A stretch of 64,000 nt of DNA, taken from NCBI GenBank assembly GCA_033032175.1, contig CM065324.1:2356001-2420000 (forward strand), read 5' to 3'. The notes under the pieces were generated by a model. It was not told the origin of the DNA. It did not search any database and was given only the letters and a program-made list of their open reading frames with translations. Below, piece by piece: positions 37,522-48,200 of the stretch; position 1 is the stretch's first letter; the number at the start of each line of letters is the position of its first letter. Source of the DNA: Saturnia japonica. Its lineage: Eukaryota; Arthropoda; Insecta; Lepidoptera; Saturniidae. Made by a program: the position numbers and the translations under genes.

Positions 37522-38609
37522 TTAACCATCCGAATGAGGGTAAAATATAATTTACTTTTATTATAAACGAGTGGCCTTAATGGTGTCTTGACTAAACGAA
37601 AAGTAGTATCGAAGTAAAAAAAAAAAAAAGAAATAGAAACGCAGCGTCTCGTTCACACGTCGGTTGGTAACATCCTCTCGCACACATCCTACATTTCAAA
37701 ACATTTATAAGGCAATTGATAGAATTAATTCTATACATAATGAATGCCGGCCAAAACGCCGTAATGCGTTTATTCGCGCGCATCTATGTATATTTACATC
37801 AAAACAAAGTGCCATTATCGAGATAAAAATTGACGAAAGCTGCACTATTATTGATATTATTTATAAGCTGTGGCGATATTCGTACGATTTCAGGTTCGAT
37901 CCCGCGCACGTGTACAGAGCTCAGATGGAAACGACATGAATGAAAATACCCACTTATGACACGCGTGGTTGCGCGCCCACGCAAGTCGTAAGATGAAAAC
38001 GCATGAATACCGACATGGCTTCCAGGTCTGTAGTTATTCGCGTTCATTAGACAATGCACTGCTTTGAACATTAACATTTTTGAAATTTATATTATTTGTA
38101 TTCGGTATATTGAATTGATTTCGTAGAACTAACTACAGGCCTGTTCGTGTTTCGCAGACGTTTCAATATGCAAAATATTATTTTTGACTTCGAGTCAAAA
38201 TTTGGTATATTTAGTCATTTTTTGGTACAAAAAAAATTGTTTCACATCAAGGCACAAGGATTTAATTTTCCTTTTTAAAATGAATGTTTGACTTCAGTAT
38301 ATCATATAACAACCACATTATGACCGATCGAGATCCACGTAAACAAGTCCGGATTGGTCGAGCCCGCATTTTGGTTTATTAAATGCTACAGCAATGTGCG
38401 TTGAAAAGAATTTTTTTAAATATTTTATATACACATAATAGTAATAATCCATAAATCTATCGAAAGTCGGAAAAACAAATTGAACATCGTTGCGATATAC
38501 CGTGTTTTATAAACTCGTTACAACATACAGGAATCTTTGTAGTGTTATTATACCACAACCGCGTAATAGAAAAAACAGCTAAAAGGAACTTTCCCAGGTG
38601 ATCATTAAA

Positions 38610-38985
38610 AACAAAAACAAGAAAAAACCGTAGTTTGCGAAATGTTCCCGCTCATAAACTCACATGTTGCACGTAGCGTAGTACCGCGTTTGCGAAAAAA
38701 AAACCCAACAGTACGCAGTTAGCAAAATGTTCTCGCTCATAAATTCACACGTGTAACGTACCATTTTGACGCGTTTGCGAAACAAAAAAAACAAGACAAA
38801 ACAGTACACAGTTCGCGATGTGTTCCCCCGCTCATAAACTCTCACGCGTACACGTGTTATGTAGTGTTATGACGCGTTTGCGAAAAAAAAAACAAGACAG
38901 AACAGTACTCTGTTCGCGAAGTATTCCCGCTCATAAACTCGCACGCGTCACACGTAGTGTAATGACGCGTTTGCGAAAAAAATAA
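38610..38985. repeat. Minisatellite, four units of about 85-103 bp
   Basis: Each unit carries GTTCCCGCTCATAAACTC, a CACGCGT / CACGTGT patch and a GACGCGTTTGCGAAAAAA block. The CTCATAAA motif recurs at about 38651, 38736, 38831 and 38931; GCGTTTGCGA at about 38687, 38771, 38874 and 38967. Units differ by small indels, mostly in the A runs. Confidence 0.85.
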
Positions 38986-39759
38986 TCATTTCAACAACTT
39001 TAATCATACGGCGCACAACAGTCAACACACGCACATAGAATTATTCTATATCGTATCTTACACTTACTAGAAACGAACGCATTAGCGTATACGCATAATA
39101 AAATTTAAATCAAAACAAAAAAGTGGGGGAGTTGGCTAAAATAATTATAATATACACAAAAGATCCATGCACCATGTTCTCGAGGGTATTAACTAATATT
39201 AATCGTCTAATGTCAGGAACATGGTGCGGAATCCGTAAGTAGGCCCTTTCCAAACAATTTTTTTGTTTTTTTTTGTTAATGCACATTTTACATTTCATAT
39301 AATCGAAAATATTTATACATCACAATTTTTACACAAATATAAGCCGTATTTATCAATTTATTTTAATCGGGAAAGGACACTATTGTTTTCCCTCTATATT
39401 TTCCTATATACATATATACAGTTGCTATATAAATTTTAATCGTGGATTTTAAATACTTATACAGATTTTTTTAATCGAACTCTTTGCTGTCCCCGGAATT
39501 GTAAATATGCCATAAAAATCTATTTTTATTTTTATTATTTACATCCTAGAAACTTGTGTATTATTTATTTATTTAATTAATCATTATTACCCTAGTGTGA
39601 AATAAGTTTTATAATGGAAAAATAAATAACTTCGACTTTAAAGGAAATTTATTCTTCTTAAAAACTTCACACTTTCATTCGAATACAATTCCCTATTTGC
39701 ATTATCTTGTGAATATTATAGATTCTGGCTAGAGACTAATAAAAAAATTTTTTATACAG

Positions 39760-40105
39760 GATGGGTTTTTAAACGGGGCAGTATGGGTAGGTACAGTCAC
39801 CCGTTGTATCTACACGAAAACTTTCTGAGGAGACTCTCCTTAGTCCTTTGTTAATTTTTTTAATGTGCGTTAGCAAGAAAATGGGCAATTTACACAAAAA
39901 CTTTTTTTCATACCAATCGATCCTGTTTCTTATATGGATCAATAAACTCTATAAGAAACAGGATCGATTGGTATGAAAAAGTTTTTGTGTAAATACCGGT
40001 CAAAATGTCTCAAAAAGTTATGGATAGTCTCCTCGGAAAGTATTCGTGTAGCTACAATGTTTAATATACCTACCCTTACTGCCCCATCTCAAAAAACCAC
40101 CACGT
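39760..40105. mobile_element. Foldback (palindromic) element with 15-base loop
   Basis: About 165-base arms surround the loop TGGATCAATAAACTC (39935-39949). The inner 45 bases of the arms are identical except for two extra T's (CATACCAATCGATCCTGTTT on one arm, the complement on the other). The outer arms share CGGGGCAGTATGGGTAGGTA / TACCTACCCTTACTGCCCC. Arms diverge more toward the ends. No ORF. Confidence 0.85.
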
Positions 40106-40770
40106 ATATAAGGAAACATGCTATATACCATTTCTTAAACTACTACAATTTTTTTTTCATGGCAGTGCTTATGGCGACTGCCCAGCAAATAATTGCGCGT
40201 GCCATAGACGATTTTTTTTTCCTATCAATGTGAATGTCGATGTCCACATTTGGCGCTACCCAGGGAGCACCGCGCGGAGGTCATGGACTAAGCTCCCCTT
40301 GATGCCTTCCATATTAATCACTGCTATATACTGAGCTTCCAAATCTCTTATACATATCCATAACACACTATTACAAAGAACAAAACGACCAATTACGTCA
40401 TAACTAACGCGAAAAGTCAAATTCGACAAAAAGCGCCAAACTCCCTAAAAACCTTATCGATTTTTTTGTTTAATGTTATTGTCAGACCCCTATCTGCATT
40501 TCATATGCCCGGCTTATACATATTATTTTGAAACGCGAACAGCACTAAAACATTTTATATTTTAAGGCGGCAGTGAGTACTATTTGAAATAAATACATAA
40601 TATACTTATCGATATATTACATTTTTTTAACGATACACCGCTAGGTCCTTTTGCGTGCGTTTGTGTTTTTTAAACGTTGCTCACGCAAAAATTCGCGAGA
40701 GTATCATACAGATACCCCAGCAACTCGACAGCTGATAAACAGACCTATGCCATATTCAATTTGTATAATA

Positions 40771-42051
40771 GGTCTTTACCTATGAAATTGCCGTTCTGCA
40801 GTACTGGCCATTTCAAATCAAAAAAATTTTTGTTTGGCTAAGAATTCTAATTTCAAATTAATTTTATTTTAAAAATATGGAATTCTTTTTCCAAAAGTAG
40901 TCATTTGTTTATTGATTAGTGTTACATTTTCATCGCATTTCAATCTTTTTTGTCATCATGGATACGTTAAAAATTCGAGTAATTATGGAATATGAGTACC
41001 GGCGTGGCAGCAACGCGGCACAAGCGACACGCAACATCAACGACGTTTACGGAGCTAACACTACAAATCAACGCACCACCTGTTATTGGTTTGCTCGCTT
41101 CCGTTCTGGGAATTTCGACCTGAAAAATGAACCTCGCGGTCGTCCGAAGACTTTGGTCGACAATGACGAATTAAAGGCGATTGTGGAAGCTGATGATACA
41201 CAATCTACGGCTGAATTAGCAGCCGCTTTCGACGTTAGCGTCAAAACAATATTGGTCCATTTGCGTCAAATTGGCAAGGTAAAAAAGCTTGACAAATGGG
41301 TGCCCCATGAACTCAATGATCGCCAGCGCGAAGTACGCGTCGAGACGTGCCTTGCACTGCTCAACAGACACACAAATGAAGGAATTTTGAACAGCATTGT
41401 TACCTGCGATGAAAAATGGATTCTGTTTGATAACCGCAAGCGTTCAGCAAGTTGGTTGGATCCTGGTTCAGCACCTAAACAATGCCCTAAACGAAAACTT
41501 ACCCCTAGAAAAGTGATGGTCACTGTTTGGTGGTCTAGCGCCGGTGTGATTCATCACAGCTTCTTACCAATCGGGGTGAGCATTACTGCAGATGTGTACT
41601 GTGAAGAACTGAACACAATGATGGAGAAGCTGGCACATCTCCAACCAGCATTGGTCAATCGCTCGTCTCCGATTCTCCTGCACGACAACGCGCGACCTCA
41701 TACTGCACAGCAGACGGTCTCCAAGTTGTAAGAACTAGGGTTGGAAGTTCTCCGTCATCCGCCCTACTCACCAGACCTTGCGCCTACAGACTACTACTTT
41801 TTCCAGAATTTGGATAACTCCTTGGCGGGAAAAAAATTCAATACCCGAGATGCAGTACAAAATGCCTTTGAAGAATTTGTTGCCTCCCGTCCAGCTGATT
41901 TCTTTAAGAAGCGCATCAATAAACTGCCACTGCGCTGGCTAAGATGCATTGACTGCATGGGTGATTACTTCGATTAATACAAATAAAAAATACATGAAAA
42001 AAATCGTTTAAATTTTTTCATACAAAACGGCAATTTCATAGGTAAAGGACC
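40771..42051 (+). mobile_element. Mariner transposon, full length
   Basis: The ends GGTCTTTACCTATGAAATTG and the reverse complement of CAATTTCATAGGTAAAGGACC form inverted repeats of about 28 bases differing by one indel. They enclose one transposase gene, for a 1281-bp element of normal mariner size. The flanks are TA-rich, but a clean TA duplication is not certain. Confidence 0.9.
40958..41977 (+). pseudogene. Mariner transposase with one in-frame stop
   Basis: A 340-codon frame (with final stop) encodes the whole mariner transposase: N-terminal helix-turn-helix regions (to about residue 110), WVPHEL, then the DD34D catalytic core with D151 in TCDEKW, D243 in LHDNARPH and D278 in the YSPDLAPTDY box. 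The frame is unbroken except for TAA at codon 258 (41729-41731), where relatives usually carry Gln or similar; one base change (CAA to TAA) would explain it. The stop separates the second and third catalytic Asp, so this copy should be inactive. Low decay suggests a fairly recent insertion. Confidence 0.93.
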
Positions 42052-42569
42052 TTATATATATACATAAATTATTCAACAGACAATTATCGATAGTCCGAAC
42101 TGTGATGCCAAACAATCGAATAAAATATATATTATATGCCTATCAATTACATGTCGATGATAACTGCCTTACAGCTGTCAAATTATCGATATAAATTTAA
42201 ACAAATCAACATCACTATCGCTCTTTGGCGGGATGCAATACATTCATGTAAACACTTAAAGCCCATAAAAGTTTGTATGTTATGAACAAAGTGATTATTT
42301 AGAGCCCCATATTTACAATCGCCTGGCGTTGGTATAAAGGGAGTTTTATAAATGCATGTTGCAGGTATCAACTGAAATGTGTAAAAACATGAGGGTATGC
42401 ATTGTAAGCTAGTCTAAAATTAAATGCAATTTATCGATTTAAATAGAGCCGGTTATAGCATTTTTCATCAAACAGATTGCGGTCCTTCTATGTGTGTGGG
42501 ATATGTAGAATTCTATATAATTCATCCTTTTTATTCCGTTACACAAGACACGTTATACTTGGTGCTGTG

Positions 42570-42715
42570 GATCAAGAAAAAAGGAAGTGACGGGAGACCA
42601 CAGCTGGGCTTCAAGGATTGCGTCGACTGAAGTAAGGCATTCAGTACAAGAAATATGAGTCGCTTGCTCGATATAGAGAAGAGTTGGCATTGTTAGTATG
42701 AAGATGGCTTAACTT
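42570..42715 (+). pseudogene. Decayed LINE C-terminal remnant
   Basis: The plus strand reads GSDGRPQLGFKDCVD, then after a stop SKAFSTRNMSRLLDIEKSW. This resembles the GRPKLRFKD..KRDLK..SW end common to LINE-encoded endonuclease/reverse transcriptases. Only this short piece is left. Confidence 0.5.
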
Positions 42716-43133
42716 ATGATACTTAACAAATAAACACCAGGCAGACATACTTTTAAATTTTGACAGCCATTCCTGTGGGTGATACTGTCGCTCTGGAAAT
42801 GGTACACAGTCTCGGGACTGTATACAACGTTCTTGTTGTCAAGAAAAGAGTTCGCAGTGATTTTCATATTGTCCTATGTAAAGACGAATTAATTTCTCAA
42901 CAAGCAATATTAATAATACTGACAGCACATAATGCACATTTATTACATAATCAATAATAACTTTGTTCATTACATGTTACACACAATTAAATCGATAGTT
43001 TCAACGCGAATATAAATGATTTCCTCATTCGATATAGTGTAATAAATTGTCACTTGGAATTTCGTTTTCGCGTTATAATATTGCGGAGGGTTTCCTTTAA
43101 TAACAATATAAACTAAATTCTAAATAAATAAAT

Positions 43134-43156
43134 AAATATATATATATATATATATA
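43134..43156. repeat. Simple TA repeat
   Basis: An uninterrupted run of alternating T and A, next to a CpG-rich patch at 43165-43242. Confidence 0.9.
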
Positions 43157-43855
43157 CCCATAAACGTCATACCGTCACACGTCGCGCCGCGTCGCTACGG
43201 CGATTAGTGTGTAACGGGAAACAAGATGGCCGATGGAGAATCGTAAGGATTATAAAGGTGTAAAAAAACTATGCGAATTATAATAAAATCGTGTGAAATT
43301 AAACTGAATATTGCACGTTACAAATGAGTAGCAAAGGTCGAGTGATGAGCATAGTAGGGTTCGGCGCACATCGAACAATCGATAAGCCCACTTTTACAGC
43401 ACTGATAAAGCTCAGGGACTCTTAAAATGACTCAAAACCAGGGGAAATTAAAATAGGACAGTGTAGTTCAATATTCAGTTTAATCCCTTATTCTGGAACA
43501 ACTTTCACTTCATCGATATTTAATTGGAAAATATCACCATTAAAATTACTGCGGAACGATCCAGACTTAAATATATATTATAAAGTCTGTAAAACTAACA
43601 CGTCGCATCGACTTAGTAATTCCGTTTTCGTAGACTTTTTCAAAATTCACTTTTCACATAAATAATTTTCACTTCATGCCTACGTCACAAAACGATTTAT
43701 CTTTACACTCTATTATTTAGTGTTTATTTTTTAAATACGATACCGATATTTATAAAATCGATATTATATTTCGATTACGTTTGCGTCATCGAACAAACGA
43801 ATCCATACTATTCTCATTCAGCCAATAAGATTTTCAAGAAAATATAAACATAAAC

Positions 43856-43857
<2 letters not shown>

Positions 43858-43887
<30 letters not shown>
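43858..43887. repeat. Simple CA repeat
   Basis: About fourteen CA/AC units in a row, followed by a TTGACC boundary. Confidence 0.9.
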
Positions 43888-43888
<1 letters not shown>

Positions 43889-45232
43889 TGACCACACATT
43901 ATCAAGGCAGCTCACACATTTAACCCCTTAAAGAGTATGAACACACATCTATTTCATAATTTGTTATCTATTTATATATACCCCGCCGTGCTAAGCTAAT
44001 CTCGCATTCATCTTTTCACATAATTTTGTTATACCATAAAAACTGAATTTCTGAGTTTCAAGCTGTATAAACTGAATTTCCACAGATTGAGAACATTTTT
44101 AGTAAACAATACTATTTTAAACCTAAACATCAAGAAGGAAAAAAAAAACAAAAATAAACAGTCCATACAACAGCAATAGAATATAAAAACGTATTCTTTT
44201 ATAGAGACTCGAAATTAAAAAGGCACAGTTGGATACATTACAACCTACATTATATTATCACACCGAATCATATTGCATCGAAATTTTCACTCCTAATTTT
44301 TTTTTTCTAGATCCCATGAAAATTCAGTTTAATCTACTGGAAGATTTTGGGTTACATTAGAAAATAATACAGGAAATCAATCGACTTATAAACATGGTTA
44401 TTTTATGAGAAAAATCAATCTCGTTCTTTGGGGAATGTAATTTATCGATAATAATTTTTTTTATCGACTTTTGAATATACATTTTTAGCATAGAATTTAT
44501 CTTACTCACATTTCATGCCATACCTAACTATAATTACGCCTAAAGAGTATTTATTTACAGTTGTTAATTTCAAAATCAGTAGAGTGGCAACTGTGTTGGT
44601 TGTGATTTTTCATCGCAAGTCGAATCCAAGTTTTAAACAGCAATAATATTTAAAGATGGTTTTTATGAATTTATCATAAATGCTTAAAGTCTCTTATCAA
44701 CTGTCAAGTACGAAGATGTCGATAGAACTCTCCAAACTATCGACTATTTTCATATCTGCTATGGATTTCTACACTAATAATTTCGATAATTTTTTTACAA
44801 TAGCCGAAAACCTTTTCACTTGGAAAACAAAACAGATCGCACTGTTATTACATATAATACCCACTCTTTAAACATCGACTTAAATGGCAGATTTATCAAA
44901 ATGTTTCAAATAGAATATCATTTTGTAGAACGTTTTTCATAATATAACTCTTTCGACTTATTGTAATAATTCCTTCAATATAAATAGATAGTGGACTTTC
45001 AGATATTCGCTTTGATATCCGCTGCCAAGAATGATATAGACTTAGGAAACGTAGATACATTATAAATATGGATAAAAACGAAGCTTACAGATTCGATGAT
45101 AGAGCAAGCTGATGTCGCTACTAAGCACAAGACACCGAGTCGAGACTATGTCGATAGCGTGACGTGTGCCTAGCACGGCGGGCGCGTGTCGGGGATACTC
45201 GCGGGGTGTGCAGGGAGCCGCGCGGGACAGGG

Positions 45233-48200
45233 TTAGGGGTGTAAGCCCGGCGTCGACGATCCGCCCGACGATTGGTGCTGAGGGGGGACCAGCATCGGCT
45301 GCCGACAACACGTATACTTCAGCTATCGTCCGATTGGGCTAGTTCAACAGTTCTGGTTTCTACGATGCCGTTGAAAGTAATAATAAAAAAAGTTCGATTT
45401 GATATATAGTTCTTGTGCGGCGTAACGATAGCCTCTCGGGTTTGTGTCGTATCGTCGCGGGCCGCGGGTCCGGAGCGCGTCGGGCGCCGCATGCAGCGGT
45501 TGCAGCGGTCGCAGCGGTGGCGGCGAGCGACGTGACCGGACTGGTTATTGCGGGCTCATTACCTGCACGGCGTGCGGGTGCGGCTGCGGCGGGGATCCGG
45601 TGGGCGGCGCGTGGTTCAGGTACGCTAGGTGGTGGTGGTAGTGGTGGTGCCCGCCGCCGCCGCCCGGGCCCATCAGCGGGCACAGAACCTGTACCACAAG
45701 CATTTTCAAGTTAGATAATTGTGTATTTACAGCTACAGTTCAGCTGCTCAGAGAATGATTTCATGACGTCTGTCACAACAGACGACTACTTTAGGGATGA
45801 GCTTATTGCCATTTATCGGGCACAAAGCAAAACTCCAGGCTACTACTGAGAATTTCATACAAAAACCCAATAACACATTATTCAACCTGTGATCGAACAT
45901 AGCAGTCTCGCTTACTACCACTAAGCTAATGAGGCGGTCATTTTATACAAGAAATAAAATAAATTAATGTCCGAGACGGAAAATAAATCGTATTTGAGAA
46001 AAAATAACAGTAATTTATCTTTTTTTAAATTTAAAATACTTTATTTATGCTTTTATATTTCTGATAAAAAAAATGGCAACCTGCCGTGACAGACGTCAGG
46101 AACGCATTCTCTCAGCGGCAGAACTGTAATTAGTTTTAATAAGCTTAGGGAGTTAAAGAGCTTATTGGTTACGGTTTGATAATATAATAAAAATAAATAT
46201 TAAAAATGTCTCCATGGCCAGAGCAGGTGACAAGACATTTTTGGCTACTAAATTAACATAAATTGATAATTATACCTAATATAATGATGGTTCAGTGACA
46301 GTTTTCGGAAAGTGAGTCGATCGACTTGGTTTCGAAACCTACGATGTGCCTGGGTTTTTCCGTTGAGGAAAACATGAAGATAAAACCATAAGCATGGTGG
46401 TAGGGCTTTTTGTAGCTACCACTCTAATCTTAAAAATCTGAGCATGTATAGGTGTGTTCCGGCAACTGCACCTGAGAGCCAGTTCATGTATTTCCATATT
46501 GCCACTTCACATCAGGTAAGATTTTGTTTAAAAGTCTGTGCCTACAAAAAAATATGTTTTCTATGGACTAGTATGAGTAACCATTAGGCCATAATATGCG
46601 CCGGTCCACTGAGAACCGACTTTAAATGTCAACTCTCGGGGTTCCTTTACGTATTTGCTATAAAGGTTTTCTTCATCATTAGCTTGTCTTTGGCTTGCTT
46701 TTAGTCGGTGGCTATAATTCTATTTAAATACCTACAATTTATTTTAAAATTATATTTATGTATTCATGTGTACCTACGATGTAAGAATGAGTTGAATCAT
46801 TGTCTTGGCATAATTAAGTTCAGTTCAAATTTTTGTTAAATTATTGAAAAAGAAACTTGGAGTAGTTGAATATTGGCTAGATTTTTTTTAATACTTAATA
46901 TTATGCACACATTGCATATAACTTTCTCTTTCTCCCCTGGAGAACTGGTAGAGAACGATTTTTAGCAGTAAGTACTCCAAATGTAAATTTTTGTGTATTA
47001 TAGAAAATATCGACCTGAAACTGTGGCTGTTGGTAGTGGTGGTGCGGATGCGGGTGCGGGTGCTGGTGCGGGTGTGGCGTGTGCGCTGGTGACGGAGGCG
47101 GGTAGAGTGCGGGGGACGCGGCGACCGGCGAGGGCGCGGGCGGAGGGGCGTAACCCATGCCCGCCCCGCCCACCTCGCCGCCGGCGACGCCCGCGCCGAC
47201 CCCGCTCACTGCTCCGACAGCGCCCACGCTCCCACCGTGATACATACGTACCTTCACACAGAAGAGACAGAACATTTTACATTACAATTTCAGTTATAGA
47301 AAATAATGACGTCCGATCAAAATTCGGTCGCAGACGAGTACATAGTTTCGACCGGAATTCATGTTTTTTAATCGTGAACTATCTTCAATCGCCAAAACAG
47401 AATTAAAACCATATAACACTCGATTAAATCGCAAAACTATGTTTTATATTTAGATATAAAAAGTAGTAATATAATTCGGAAATAATAAGTTATAATTTGG
47501 ATTTATAATTTATATTCTAATTTTTTTTCTACTATATTCGGCATTTTTAAATGCTATTTTTGCAAACCGTTGTAAGCTAAAGTTAATGATTAAAGGTACA
47601 GGGCAGAGTGAAAACCAGTGCTATGTGCATCCGTTAAGATTGTCCCATTGTCAAAAACGTGTAAGCTCGTACAATAAGAGTATTATATAAATGACTTTGT
47701 TTTGCAATACAATTCAAGGACCATGTCAAGTGGTTTTTATTGTCAAAGGGTGGATCATTATGTGAATGATAGAAAATTCTGAAACTAACTGCCTCTCTGT
47801 ATGGGTGTGGATACTTAACTATTAAATAAAAATATTATTTGGATAAATAACAAAAGAAAGAAAGAAAGAAAGGTATAGTTAATAAACCTGATTTAGTTTC
47901 TTGGCAGCTTTACTGACAACTGAGGCAGTAGTATATTAATCCATAAATGCCTTCTTAGGGCCTAAATTGAATGAAGAATTTTGAAGTAAAAGTCTCTTTA
48001 GTATCGTTATTATTTGAAACGCGATGAGTCGAAAAAAAAGAGACAAAAATACAATTATAGGATTTGGCCTAAGAGAGAATGAGATAGATGCATTTTTATG
48101 TTATAACTATAATCACCTGGTGTTTAGACTACACGGATTTGCGATTTGGGATACCCAGCCATGCTGCCCAGCAACTGAGTTATTCATAGTCGCCTCATGT

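Larger units (their letters stand above)
32341..45232. other. Gene-poor interval between Vps45 and Ataxin-2
   Basis: Beyond the listed elements I find no supportable gene. The right part (about 43300-45232) is where the Ataxin-2 3' UTR should lie; AATAAA candidates on the minus strand occur at 44550-44555 and near 43726. A short sequence near 35860-35905 (AGTGCGAAGTCGCAGGCACA) looks like another LINE tail. A CpG-rich patch at 43165-43242 is discussed in findings. Confidence 0.5.

Noticed and set aside
42760..42957. Plus-strand 65-codon frame after the mariner
   Set aside because: No recognisable motif, unremarkable composition, no splice or start support.
45415..45714. Overlapping GC-rich frames on both strands upstream of 45563
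   Set aside because: Only 45563-45688 is bounded by splice sites in the right phase; the rest is CpG-rich intron.
47015..47251. Plus-strand frame rich in Gly/Ala and Arg (46993-47406)
   Set aside because: It is antisense to a well-bounded Ataxin-2 exon; GC-rich exons give long open frames on both strands.
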